This document shows positions 1-6,524 of a stretch of 16,448 nt of DNA, piece after piece. The notes under the pieces are model-generated. The model worked only from the letters and a program-made list of their open reading frames with translations. It was not told the DNA's origin and ran no database searches. Numbering within the stretch: position 1 is the first letter of the stretch; each line of letters starts with the position of its first letter. The translations under genes were made by a program, and so were the position numbers. Origin of the DNA: Candidatus Nitrosopolaris nunavutensis. Its GTDB lineage: Archaea; Thermoproteota; Nitrososphaeria; Nitrososphaerales; Nitrososphaeraceae. Location: the NCBI GenBank assembly GCA_002501855.1, contig DAOM01000219.1, positions 1 to 16,448 on the forward strand, written 5' to 3'.

Positions 1-801
1 GCCGTAGGACAGCTGAGCGGCCCCGGCGGCTAACAAGAAAATACTGTATTCGAGGCGGAGAGAACCGTGCTCAGAAAAGACTGCAAGGTGTACTATACCT
101 GCTGCTATTGCAAAGAGCATGACTGAATATTTTAAGACCTGTTTGTCTATTGCGTCTAAATGCACACCACTCCTGATTCGACTTCGATAGGTGAGTGCAG
201 CGACAACTCCGAAGACTACAATCATCCCTACAATTCCGCTTAGGACTGCGGTGCTAAAGATATTCCCAAAACTTCTTGATACTGATACGTTTAGAACGCC
301 TCGATCGCAACTACAATTCAAATTATTAGTTAAGATAGTTCTGGGAGGATCTATGCCATTGGGATAATTGCCATTAGGGTTGTCATTGGCTATACTTATA
401 ACAATTTGATAATTACCAATCTTCTGAAAAGTGTAATAAAGTGCAAAGTCTCCAATATCCTCTCTTGTCCAAGGGAAAGCCTTCAGTCGCTCTCCTGTGC
501 TGGCGCTATAGATCTCTACCATGGTATAGACATTGTAGACGTCATTACCATTTTGATCTTGTATACTGAAGATAATTTTAGCAGGCTGCGATGGTGGAGT
601 ATATTCGGGGTCTATTGCCTGATTGACGTAAAACCTGCCTACAGGCGTGCCTCCTCCGTTGTAGTGAGGTAAATGATCTAGATGTGCACTGGAAGTAGAA
701 ACTAATGACAAGGGACCGCCTCCCGACATAATTGCAGCTGTCAATAATACCAGGATACTTCCATAGACGGCAAATATCTTAGCCCGTGTTTGCCGTAGCA
801 C
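1..801 (-). CDS. Membrane-anchored extracytoplasmic protein, C-terminus cut by window edge
   Basis: The minus-strand frame is open from a GTG at 801 to the left edge (267 codons, no stop), so the 3' end lies outside the window. Residues about 8-28 form a hydrophobic N-terminal signal or anchor (FAVYGSILVLLTAAIMSG). A polar, probably outside domain of about 130 residues follows (VGRFYVNQAIDPEYTPP, then a beta-rich stretch). After it come a TM segment (STAVLSGIVGMIVVFGVVAA), a short charged loop (RSRIRSGVHLDAIDKQ) and at least two more TM segments ending at the edge. GTG 801 is chosen because an in-frame stop lies at 808-810 and a TATA box lies 26 nt upstream. Two features together, an exported domain and a C-terminal multi-TM part, resemble conserved hypothetical membrane proteins of ammonia-oxidising archaea. 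The function is not recognised. Confidence 0.8.
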   Translation of the reverse strand, partial: MLRQTRAKIFAVYGSILVLLTAAIMSGGGPLSLVSTSSAHLDHLPHYNGGGTPVGRFYVNQAIDPEYTPPSQPAKIIFSIQDQNGNDVYNVYTMVEIYSASTGERLKAFPWTREDIGDFALYYTFQKIGNYQIVISIANDNPNGNYPNGIDPPRTILTNNLNCSCDRGVLNVSVSRSFGNIFSTAVLSGIVGMIVVFGVVAALTYRSRIRSGVHLDAIDKQVLKYSVMLFAIAAGIVHLAVFSEHGSLRLEYSIFLLAAGAAQLSYG

Positions 802-822
802 GACAACTCATAGACAACGGAC

Positions 823-830
823 TTATATAT
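823..830 (-). promoter_or_regulatory. TATA box of the partial membrane-protein gene
   Basis: Read on the minus strand this is ATATATAA. Its centre lies about 26 nt before the GTG at 801, the usual archaeal TATA-to-start-site distance, so the transcript is probably leaderless. Confidence 0.6.
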
Positions 831-850
831 TTTGTAGTAGAATTCGACGA

Positions 851-881
851 CGAATAGGCGAAAAAAAAGAGAACGCCTTCG
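851..881 (-). terminator. Possible terminator hairpin with an eight-T run after the histidine phosphatase gene
   Basis: CGAA-GGCG (851-854, 857-860, two bases bulged) pairs with CGCCTTCG (874-881). The loop holds A8 at 861-868, which is T8 in the minus-strand transcript. T tracts terminate archaeal transcription, and this one lies between the histidine phosphatase stop (989) and the next TATA box (823-830). The call rests on position and T content only. Confidence 0.3.
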
Positions 882-988
882 AGACAAGGACAATGTGTAA
901 TTGATATCATATCTTAACGGTCAGCCGGATACAAATGCAACATATCGGCAGTTACTTACCAAGACAAATATCTGCGCGAAGCCGTGTC

Positions 989-1621
989 CTACTCGGTTAG
1001 GTACCTGTGCATGCTCATTACGTTGACTCCAGACAGCGAGTATATTTTGCTTTCATGTTTTAGAATTGTTAGCGCGGCGTTGCGTATATGCCAATGAAAC
1101 AAAGCCTCCGGTTTCAAGTCAAGCAGAACTGAGATCGCAGCTTTGATAGGATCCAAATGCGTAATCATTAACACATTTTTATCGTGTTCAGTCTCTTTAA
1201 TTTCATCCATCAAGTCTTTTATTCTTCGCTTCACGGCCGTAAAACTCTCCACACCGTAGTTCGAAAGCATGCTATCGGCTCCTGCGTAAAACTTGAGAAA
1301 TAAATTCCCGTATTTATCGATAATGTCATCGTAATTCATACCCACTAGCTTCCCAAGCTCAATCTCGTATAATCGTTCATCGATTTCGTAACTTATTCCT
1401 AATATCTTACTCACAATTTTTGCGGTCTCCACAGTGCGAGTGACGGGGCTAACATAGACTTTTTCTATCGGAACATTTTGAAGGTACCTTGCCGTGTCTT
1501 CTACTTGTTGTCTTCCGTAGTCAGTCAAGTGCGACTCGATGTGTCGCCCTACTAGGATTCTGTTGACATTGTTCTCTGCTTGTCCATGACGCATAAGAAT
1601 GACCAGCGGCAAGTAAACCAC
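989..1621 (-). CDS. Histidine phosphatase family protein (phosphoglycerate-mutase fold)
   Basis: This is a 210-residue protein of the branched histidine phosphatase superfamily. The RHG signature is at residues 11-13 (LMRHGQAENN), so His12 is the predicted phospho-accepting residue. Arg62 sits in SPVTRTVETA, an acidic LYEIELGKLVG segment covers about 84-94, and the second catalytic-pocket histidine is His155 in MITHLDPIK. All expected pocket residues are present, so it should be active. The substrate cannot be read from the sequence; small sugar phosphates, alpha-ribazole phosphate or 3-phosphoglycerate are possible. The length is typical for the family. The GTG start at 1621 is supported by a TATA box about 25 nt upstream; a TTG three codons further in (L4) is the alternative. 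It is divergent from the F420 oxidoreductase gene. Confidence 0.9.
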   Translation of the reverse strand: MVYLPLVILMRHGQAENNVNRILVGRHIESHLTDYGRQQVEDTARYLQNVPIEKVYVSPVTRTVETAKIVSKILGISYEIDERLYEIELGKLVGMNYDDIIDKYGNLFLKFYAGADSMLSNYGVESFTAVKRRIKDLMDEIKETEHDKNVLMITHLDPIKAAISVLLDLKPEALFHWHIRNAALTILKHESKIYSLSGVNVMSMHRYLTE

Positions 1622-1640
1622 TCAAATTCAAAAGCGGATT

Positions 1641-1650
1641 ATAATATTAA
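1641..1650 (-). promoter_or_regulatory. TATA box of the histidine phosphatase gene
   Basis: The minus strand reads TTAATATTAT, centred about 25 nt before the GTG at 1621. This predicts a leaderless transcript. Confidence 0.5.
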
Positions 1651-1701
1651 TTTTCGCTGCAATCGACTAAGCCTTATGATACTTGAACTTTAGATACCAG
1701 T

Positions 1702-1719
1702 AGATACTGAGGAGTATCT
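1702..1719. promoter_or_regulatory. 7-bp inverted repeat beside a TATA box, candidate operator
   Basis: AGATACT (1702-1708), spacer GAGG, then AGTATCT (1713-1719) form perfect arms. The repeat lies directly upstream of the TATA-like TTTAATAA (1723-1730) of the F420 oxidoreductase gene, in the 143-nt divergent promoter region. The same left half, CCAGTAGATACT, and a related palindrome occur in the promoter of the HxlR-type regulator at 11405-11416. Confidence 0.4.
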
Positions 1720-1722
1720 CTT

Positions 1723-1739
1723 TTTAATAAACTTAATAA
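1723..1739 (+). promoter_or_regulatory. TATA elements of the F420 oxidoreductase operon
   Basis: Two overlapping AT-rich boxes, TTTAATAA (1723-1730) and CTTAATAA (1732-1739), precede the ATG at 1765. The first predicts a leader of about 12 nt and the second an almost leaderless transcript. Confidence 0.45.
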
Positions 1740-1764
1740 CCAAACATTTGGTGAACCATCTAGG

Positions 1765-2439
1765 ATGAAAGTAGGATTAATAGGCGGGACTGGAGGTATG
1801 GGTGAAGGGTTCGCTTTGAGATGGTCTTCTAGGCATGATGTAATTATAGGTTCCAGGGAGGTTCAAAAGGCAAAAGACGCAGCAGAAACATACGCGAAAG
1901 TAGCCAAAGAGTCCTACGGGAATCGCATGACTGGGAGCATTACAGGTGATGAAAATTTGGCGGTTACAAAATCATCTGACATTCTTCTGTTGTCAATTCA
2001 TTACGAGCACATTGCAGATATGTGCTCACAGCTATCAAAACAACTCAGGGATGATTGTATTGTTATAACCCCCATCGTTCCCATGGAAAAGACTGGGGCA
2101 GGATTTGTTTACATTCCGCTAGAACAGTCGAAGAAACCTGCTGCAGAGATCGTTGCCGATAACTTACCTCCCAGATCCCGGATCGTATCAGCATTTCATA
2201 CGATCTCTGAGGCCCGACTCAAAAACATAACAGAAAGCCTTGATTCAGACACCTTTGTGTGTGGAGACGATCGGAATATTGTATCAACGGTCAATAGTTT
2301 GATATCTGAAATTGCCGGATTGCGTCCTATATACCTAGGGCCATTATCCATTTCATATCAGGCAGAAATTCTAACTCCCATGCTATTAAATTCGGCTCAC
2401 AGAAATAAGATCAAGAACCCAGGGATCCGAATAGTGTAG
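1765..2439 (+). CDS. npdG: F420H2:NADP oxidoreductase-like protein
   Basis: This 224-residue Rossmann-fold protein is predicted to move hydride between reduced coenzyme F420 and NADP in the cytoplasm. The N-terminus MKVGLIGGTGGMGEGFALRW carries the glycine-rich dinucleotide-binding loop at residues 6-14, followed by IIGSRE at 27-32, where family members contact the NADP phosphate. Further family-like segments are DILLLSIHYEH, VITPIVPM, RIVSAFHTIS and VCGDD. The C-terminal LGPLSISYQAEILTPMLLN also resembles Fno/NpdG. The length matches the family (about 210-230). A two-TM protein starts 4 nt after its stop. A second probable F420-related gene at 4871-5323 fits an F420-using organism. A related NADP-binding reductase is the alternative. 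Confidence 0.82.
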   Translation: MKVGLIGGTGGMGEGFALRWSSRHDVIIGSREVQKAKDAAETYAKVAKESYGNRMTGSITGDENLAVTKSSDILLLSIHYEHIADMCSQLSKQLRDDCIVITPIVPMEKTGAGFVYIPLEQSKKPAAEIVADNLPPRSRIVSAFHTISEARLKNITESLDSDTFVCGDDRNIVSTVNSLISEIAGLRPIYLGPLSISYQAEILTPMLLNSAHRNKIKNPGIRIV

Positions 2440-2443
2440 AACC

Positions 2444-2746
2444 ATGAAATTTCGACAAGGGGAAGAACGAAGTAGACGCGGAAAAAACTGGATGTCGGCA
2501 ATGGGAATACTTTTTATTGTCATGGCAGCCATTATCGCCCTTAGAAATCTTTATTTTGTTACGACCAACTTGTCCTTCGCCTTTTATCTTGATAATTACA
2601 CAAACGCACAGATAACCAACGAGAAATTTGTTATAGGCATGCTGATCGGCGGAGGGATCCTTCTGTATTGGGGTTATTTCAAAAAGAAGGAGGATTACGG
2701 CCCGCCTGATGAACACGAAAGACGCAGGTTCGGTTACAACAGCTAA
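2444..2746 (+). CDS. Small two-TM membrane protein, unknown function
   Basis: This 100-residue protein has a basic N-terminus (RQGEERSRRGKNW), a first TM at about 17-37 (MSAMGILFIVMAAIIALRN), and a polar loop that includes LDNYTNAQITNEKF. A second TM at about 62-79 (VIGMLIGGGILLYWGYF) leads to a charged tail (KKKEDYGPPDEHERRRFGYNS). By the positive-inside rule both ends face the cytoplasm. Its start lies 4 nt after the stop of the F420 oxidoreductase gene, so the two are probably co-transcribed. The PspA gene with its own TATA box follows 59 nt later. The family is not recognised. The ORF is believable because of its clean topology and tight spacing. Confidence 0.75.
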   Translation: MKFRQGEERSRRGKNWMSAMGILFIVMAAIIALRNLYFVTTNLSFAFYLDNYTNAQITNEKFVIGMLIGGGILLYWGYFKKKEDYGPPDEHERRRFGYNS

Positions 2747-2767
2747 AGATTTTTGGACTTCGTCACA

Positions 2768-2775
2768 TTTAATAA
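2768..2775 (+). promoter_or_regulatory. TATA box of the pspA-pspAA operon
   Basis: TTTAATAA is centred about 34 nt before the ATG at 2806, which predicts a start site near 2798 and a very short leader. Confidence 0.45.
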
Positions 2776-2805
2776 GAAATCGAGATCTCTTCAACCTCAC
2801 TCAAT

Positions 2806-3606
2806 ATGGGACTTATGAACCGCATTTACACTGTCATAAGGCAAAAGGTAAACATTATTCTGGATAAACATGAAGATCCCAGACAAGCGTTAGACTATTC
2901 TTACATAAAACAGGCTGAAATGCTAAACAAGTTAAGACGGGATATTGCTGAAGTGGTAACAGCCAAAAAGCGACTGGAGATGCAGAAGCTGAGACTTTGG
3001 GATAATATTCGTACCTTGGACGAACAGGCTCACCGTGCTGTTGACTCAAACAGAGAGGACTTGGCAAAGCTAGCTCTGGAACGCAAGAACGCTAACCTGC
3101 TTCAGGCGCAAGGATTGGATAAACAAGTTACAGAGATGCAGGTTGAACAGCAAAAGCTAGAAGATACAGAAAGGCGTCTGTCTACCAAAGTTGAGGAATT
3201 TAAATCAAAAAAAGAGGTCATAAAAGCACAATATTCTGCAGCTGAAGCGCAAGTACGGATCAAAGAAAATGTCACAGGAATTTCAGAAGAAATGACTGAT
3301 GTTGGTATGGCAATGAATCGAGCAGAAGATAAAACAGAAAAAATGAAGGCAAAAGCCCAGGCCTTAGATGAAATGATTGATTCAGGTGTTCTTACAGATT
3401 ACACATCAACATCAACGACGAGTGGCAGTGGTAATGATATAGAGGGGGAGCTACAGAAAATGACAGTAAAAAGCTCAGTCGATGAGGAATTAGCAAAGTT
3501 AAAGGCAGCTAACGCCAAAAAGAAAAACCAACCAGAGGGGAACGAAGAGCAAAACACAGAAGACAGCAAAGGTGAGGAAGAAGAACAGCCTGTGGTTGTC
3601 GAATGA
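2806..3606 (+). CDS. pspA: PspA/IM30 (Vipp1) family membrane-stress protein
   Basis: This 266-residue protein is of the PspA/IM30 family, peripheral membrane proteins with an ESCRT-III-like helical fold that polymerise on and protect the cytoplasmic membrane. The N-terminal helix GLMNRIYTVIRQKVNIIL is the amphipathic membrane-binding segment. It is followed by the family-like LDKHEDPRQALDYSYIKQ and a long charged helical hairpin over about residues 35-190 (VTAKKRLEMQKLRLWDN, then repeated E/K/Q-rich heptads). After a Ser/Thr/Gly linker near 195-210 (TSTSTTSGSGND), the chain ends in a charged region whose last 22 residues are very acidic (EEQNTEDSKGEEEEQ). Classical PspA is about 220 residues, so the tail is an addition. 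Its stop overlaps the start of the next gene (ATGA). Confidence 0.9.
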   Translation: MGLMNRIYTVIRQKVNIILDKHEDPRQALDYSYIKQAEMLNKLRRDIAEVVTAKKRLEMQKLRLWDNIRTLDEQAHRAVDSNREDLAKLALERKNANLLQAQGLDKQVTEMQVEQQKLEDTERRLSTKVEEFKSKKEVIKAQYSAAEAQVRIKENVTGISEEMTDVGMAMNRAEDKTEKMKAKAQALDEMIDSGVLTDYTSTSTTSGSGNDIEGELQKMTVKSSVDEELAKLKAANAKKKNQPEGNEEQNTEDSKGEEEEQPVVVE

Positions 3607-4025
3607 AAAAGGAAGGACCATCAAAGACCACGAGAAAAGGTTCAAGTGGCGGCCATCGGCACAGAGTAAGAGATCTCAAGCAGAAAAGGCTCAAAAAGAA
3701 GCCACTTTGGCATAATCGATCCGCGGTAAAGGATAGCAGGTATGCGATTGTTAGAGTCATCGGCCATGGTCAGTTCAAGGTAGATAATCGTACTGCCAAG
3801 AAGATAAATAAGATAGATGATGATCTAATAAAAATAATTCAAACACATGAACAAGGCGAAAAAGACTTCGCTCGAAGAGTAGATGAGGTTCTTGGATTAG
3901 TAAAAAAAGTTGGGCTACCCCTTGAACATAAGGAAATCGTTGAGTCCGATATTATTGTGCCTGGGGCTGACATTTCTATCGAAGACGCCAAAAATATGAT
4001 GAGGGGCAAAGGCTTTATGAACTGA
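3603..4025 (+). CDS. pspAA: PspA-associated protein (PspAA-like) with basic N-terminal extension
   Basis: This 140-residue protein starts in the ATGA overlap with pspA, so translation is probably coupled. Residues about 46-140 (RYAIVRVIGHGQFKVDN, then NKIDDDLIKII, VKKVGLPLEHKEIVESDIIVP and ISIEDAKNMM) closely follow the pattern of PspAA. PspAA is the small alpha/beta partner encoded beside pspA in many actinobacteria and archaea. Residues 1-45 are a strongly basic extension (KTTRKGSSGGHRHRVRD, then KQKRLKKKPLWHNRS) without an in-frame start codon between it and the domain. This basic stretch could bind the acidic PspA tail, lipid headgroups or nucleic acid; that part is inference. The exact role of PspAA is not established. 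Confidence 0.8.
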   Translation: MKKEGPSKTTRKGSSGGHRHRVRDLKQKRLKKKPLWHNRSAVKDSRYAIVRVIGHGQFKVDNRTAKKINKIDDDLIKIIQTHEQGEKDFARRVDEVLGLVKKVGLPLEHKEIVESDIIVPGADISIEDAKNMMRGKGFMN

Positions 4026-4039
4026 CAAGATTTCTACGT

Positions 4040-4058
4040 TCCATTTTTTATATTTTTT
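4040..4058 (+). terminator. T-rich terminator after pspAA
   Basis: Two T runs of six (around 4042-4047 and 4053-4058) begin about 15 nt after the pspAA stop, as expected for archaeal T-tract termination. Confidence 0.55.
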
Positions 4059-4455
4059 CGGTACCTCAATCTGTGTGGAATTGCTCAGAAAGAGCTTCTA
4101 TTATCTGAACTGTCAAAATCACGTTCCCATTCTGCCAAGTTGGTTTTCACTCTTTGAATGACTTCTGAAAGGGTATATTATGAGAAGTCCCCATTCTCAC
4201 AATCAACCTATTGTGGATTGAATGTAATAATCTTCCAAATGAAACTAGAATGTAGTATGTTATATCGAAACATGACTTTTATATTTGTATTTGTATTCCC
4301 CGATTGCACGATATTCCTCCTTGCATTCTATACTGTCATCATAGACTTTGTGGCAGCTCTCGTGCAAAAATCCGATACCCTAATTTTCGGCGTCACGGAG
4401 AATGTCATTGTTACTCCGTTATTGTCGGATACATCCGAGCGAACTCAAGCAAACC

Positions 4456-4464
4456 CTTAAAAAG
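4456..4464 (+). promoter_or_regulatory. TATA box of the 86-residue protein gene
   Basis: CTTAAAAAG is centred about 28 nt before the ATG at 4489, predicting a leaderless transcript. A stronger-looking AT box at about 4468-4482 is too close to the start codon to serve this gene. Confidence 0.45.
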
Positions 4465-4488
4465 ATTGAATTAATATATTTTAATGCC

Positions 4489-4749
4489 ATGACAATGCCA
4501 AAAGGATTCGGTTCAAAAAGTGGAAACACAGGGAAGAGAAGTTTTAATGAGTGGTGGGGAAATGTTCCCTCTGATTTGAGACAGAAGGCACGGAAGGGTG
4601 ATGAACAAAATAAGCCTTTGCTGAATCAAGTTAATTACGTTCTTTTGCATCTTGGTCTAGCCGGGAAGCACGATGCAAAACCGACGCACGAGGAACTTAA
4701 AGACTGGCTGCATAGTGGCCAGGTCGACGTTCTGCGGATGAACAAGTGA
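4489..4749 (+). CDS. Small conserved-looking protein, 86 residues, unknown function
   Basis: The protein begins MTMPKGFGSKSGNTGKRSFN, followed by a tryptophan-rich EWWGNVPSDLRQKARKGDEQ and a helical C-terminal half (NQVNYVLLHLGLAGKHD, THEELKDWLHSGQVDVLRM). It is basic and soluble, with no TM segment and no cysteines. The frame stays open upstream to 4402, but the ATG at 4489 (or 4495) is preferred because of the TATA box and because the upstream residues look non-coding. T-rich DNA at 4764-4775 (TTCTTATTTTTC) is a likely terminator. The compact amphipathic composition resembles small conserved hypothetical proteins of ammonia-oxidising archaea. No function is claimed. Confidence 0.75.
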   Translation: MTMPKGFGSKSGNTGKRSFNEWWGNVPSDLRQKARKGDEQNKPLLNQVNYVLLHLGLAGKHDAKPTHEELKDWLHSGQVDVLRMNK

Positions 4750-4763
4750 GCGTGCCACCACTC

Positions 4764-4775
4764 TTCTTATTTTTC
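4764..4775 (+). terminator. T-rich terminator after the 86-residue protein gene
   Basis: A TTCTTATTTTTC tract begins about 15 nt downstream of the stop codon. Confidence 0.4.
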
Positions 4776-4870
4776 TTAAGAATGAGGGGATGAGTACGGT
4801 TATTCTGTATCTGGGTAACTAGGTACGACACACAAGGACATCAAATTTCGTTGATATGGAATCGTCTTCA

Positions 4871-5323
4871 TTAATGCTGGACCGTGTCCATAGCGTTCTT
4901 CCAAGATGTGACTTTTAATGGCTGTATTTTGATACATGACTCCCCCATCCCTAGGCTTTTATATTGAGGATATTTTGTGATTAACATCTTATGAATCTCT
5001 TTTAAGAGTGCAATTTGGTCTTTATTTTCAATTATCCCTGCTCGTCCCATGATCATGATAAACCACAGCTTTTCCCAAGCTTCGCTATACTTATCTATAA
5101 TCAAAGCTACTTTGGCGTTTTTTTCTATGTTTTTAACCCTTCTGAGTTCTCCGGGAGTCACAGTTTTTGTTTTCCTGTCTAGAGGGATAAAAAAATATGC
5201 TCCATCGAAAACAAATACAACTGGGATTACATAAGGCTGATTATAGCAATCTACTGTACCGAGTCTGGCTACGCGCGCTCGAATTATCATGTCCTTAGCA
5301 CGTCTGTCAATCAAAGTGCCCAA
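4871..5323 (-). CDS. PPOX-class pyridoxamine 5'-phosphate oxidase-like protein, probably F420- or FMN-binding
   Basis: This 150-residue split beta-barrel protein begins MGTLIDRRAKDMIIRARVAR, followed by LGTVDCYNQPYVIPVVFVFDG. That is the usual opening of the family, in which a short helix leads into the first strands. It continues with AYFFIPLDRKTK, LRRVKNIEKNAKVALIID and WFIMIMGRAGII. The strand pattern and length match the small F420-dependent PPOX class (Rv0121-like) rather than true PdxH. It could act as a cytoplasmic flavin or deazaflavin reductase; the substrate is unknown. The TTG start at 5323 follows a TATA-like TAAATATC (5346-5353 on the minus strand) by about 26 nt. A TTG at 5314 is possible, because a second AT-rich box lies just before 5323. 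Confidence 0.8.
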   Translation of the reverse strand: MGTLIDRRAKDMIIRARVARLGTVDCYNQPYVIPVVFVFDGAYFFIPLDRKTKTVTPGELRRVKNIEKNAKVALIIDKYSEAWEKLWFIMIMGRAGIIENKDQIALLKEIHKMLITKYPQYKSLGMGESCIKIQPLKVTSWKNAMDTVQH

Positions 5324-5412
5324 ATTATAAGAAAAAAGGCACGAAGATATTTAACAATTGAAAATAAATGGTCACAAAGTAGTTAGAATCAGCTAACTAA
5401 GTTTTCGAGTTC

Positions 5413-5444
5413 TTACCACCTAATTTATATTCAGATCGTGGTAA
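5413..5444. promoter_or_regulatory. Inverted repeat flanking the TATA box of the winged-helix regulator gene
   Basis: TTACCAC (5413-5419) and GTGGTAA (5438-5444) are perfect 7-bp arms 18 nt apart. They bracket the TATA box TTTATAT (5424-5430). A further related half, TTAGGTAAG (5449-5457), touches the GTG start. A dimeric regulator binding here would block the basal factors, so autoregulation by the adjacent product is the simplest guess. Confidence 0.4.
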
Positions 5445-5456
5445 ATTGTTAGGTAA

Positions 5457-6206
5457 GTGGAAAAGATATCAGAGACGGATAGCACGTGTGTTTCGACAAA
5501 GACAGGAGAAAATAATCCTTCGCGAGTTACAGAATTTCAAGATCGCAAGGACATGTGGTTGTCTACGGTTGAGATATCTAAAAATTTGGCACTTGATGCA
5601 CAGACCCAAGCGACAGGCGAGTTGTCGTTCATACGAGATTTCCGTAACAATGACAACAAAATTCTTTCATTGCTAAACCAACACACAGGCTCTTACTATT
5701 CCTTCAAAGGGTTAATGCGAAAGCTAAATCTACACCAACAGAGCCTCGCACGAGCATTAAACAGACTTGAGGAACTTGGATTAATCCAGAGATCCGTTAA
5801 CGGCTACAGGCTGAACAAAAACGAACAGACGAGCGCAAAGGGTATGGCCATGCCTGACAGACTAAAGCGAAGCGAGTACAAACAGCTACTTCAATTATAC
5901 ATTCCTACAGGTATAAAGACAGAGGAGATTGTACAGGCGCTAAACGGCAGGTGGTTTAGTCGAATTAGGTGGATAGGGTTAATGGAAAGCGAAAGCGGTT
6001 ACATGTTGCAATGGATAAATGAAGATGACACTTTTCAGATCAACATCAGAATAAGATGGGACCATCTAATTATAGAGACAAATGCACTTTCAGATGAAGA
6101 TAAAATTGAGGCAATGGTTGGTTCATGCAAAATTTTTGAACAGATTACAAAGCTACTCCAAGATCACCGCGTCCAAGCCTTAAATTCTGTGCGTTTTGTC
6201 GCGTAA
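5457..6206 (+). CDS. Winged-helix DNA-binding regulator, archaeal type
   Basis: This 249-residue protein has a polar N-terminal region of about 60 residues and a MarR-like winged helix at about 62-115 (NDNKILSLLNQHTGSYYSF, KGLMRKLNLHQQSLARALN, RLEELGLIQRSVNGYRLN). The C-terminal domain of about 130 residues includes LLQLYIPTGIKTEEIVQALN and a strand-rich part with RWFSRIRWIGLM and INIRIRWDHLIIET. This arrangement fits archaeal transcription regulators with a helix-turn-helix and a ligand or dimerisation domain. The GTG at 5457 is about 30 nt after a TATA box. An internal ATG at 5551 is the alternative if the polar N-terminus is not translated. The effector and target genes are unknown. Confidence 0.8.
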   Translation: MEKISETDSTCVSTKTGENNPSRVTEFQDRKDMWLSTVEISKNLALDAQTQATGELSFIRDFRNNDNKILSLLNQHTGSYYSFKGLMRKLNLHQQSLARALNRLEELGLIQRSVNGYRLNKNEQTSAKGMAMPDRLKRSEYKQLLQLYIPTGIKTEEIVQALNGRWFSRIRWIGLMESESGYMLQWINEDDTFQINIRIRWDHLIIETNALSDEDKIEAMVGSCKIFEQITKLLQDHRVQALNSVRFVA

Positions 6207-6524
6207 TACCAAGATGTCAACTGTCAAGACTGTGATCATCCGCTCAGAACAATTAACGACGGAAAAATATGGTCCTGATGTCCGACTTAAGTCGATGGTT
6301 AGAGATCTCTTTGCACTTTCCATGTCTGCAATATTTTGTAAGTAGAATTCCTGCATCTGCCATTCGATACTAAGATTCAACGTACCATTTTCTTTTCCAT
6401 GTTGTAGATTAACTTTCATCAGGCCCATCCCTCGTAAAGCGTAACGTGGAACGCTTGACGGGTTTGTCCGCACGCATTTCTCGCGAGGCCTAATCCTGTC
6501 AGTATGCGATATTGAAGACTTCAA
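6180..6524 (-). CDS. Doubtful 114-codon ORF overlapping the end of the regulator gene
   Basis: A minus-strand frame runs from a TTG at 6524 to 6180, with other candidate starts at GMGLMKVNLQ. The second half (LNLSIEWQMQEFYLQNIADM, SLTIDLSRTSGPYFSVVN) is a believable globular sequence, whereas the first 30 residues look like read-through. It overlaps the last 27 nt of the convergent regulator gene. A clear minus-strand TATA (AGTATATAA, about 6584-6592) lies some 60-65 nt upstream, too far for a leaderless start. No family is recognised, and it may be non-coding. Confidence 0.3.
   Translation of the reverse strand: MKSSISHTDRIRPREKCVRTNPSSVPRYALRGMGLMKVNLQHGKENGTLNLSIEWQMQEFYLQNIADMESAKRSLTIDLSRTSGPYFSVVNCSERMITVLTVDILVLRDKTHRI

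Larger units (their letters stand above)
4026..4488. other. 463-nt AT-rich gap without a convincing gene
   Basis: It starts with a T-rich terminator after pspAA and ends with the TATA box of the next gene. A 100-codon plus-strand frame (4158-4460) was judged unlikely to be real: its composition is odd, and no TATA box was found at the right distance. A 6-bp inverted repeat (ACGGAG 4395-4400, CTCCGT 4414-4419) is the only other structure seen. Confidence 0.5.

Noticed and set aside
406..672. Plus-strand 88-codon frame
   Set aside because: It lies wholly inside the minus-strand membrane-protein gene, which has a clear signal segment and TM topology.
2411..2800. Minus-strand 129-codon frame
   Set aside because: It is antisense to the two-TM protein and overlaps the npdG end and the pspA promoter; the composition is not protein-like.
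4158..4460. Plus-strand 100-codon frame in the gap after pspAA
   Set aside because: It has irregular composition and no TATA box at a sensible distance. It also runs through the promoter of the next gene.
4402..4488. Longer start for the 86-residue protein
   Set aside because: The added residues look non-coding and would place the promoter inside the gene.
5446..5676. 76-codon frame overlapping the regulator start
   Set aside because: It is out of frame with the winged-helix gene and encodes a highly basic, unlikely peptide.
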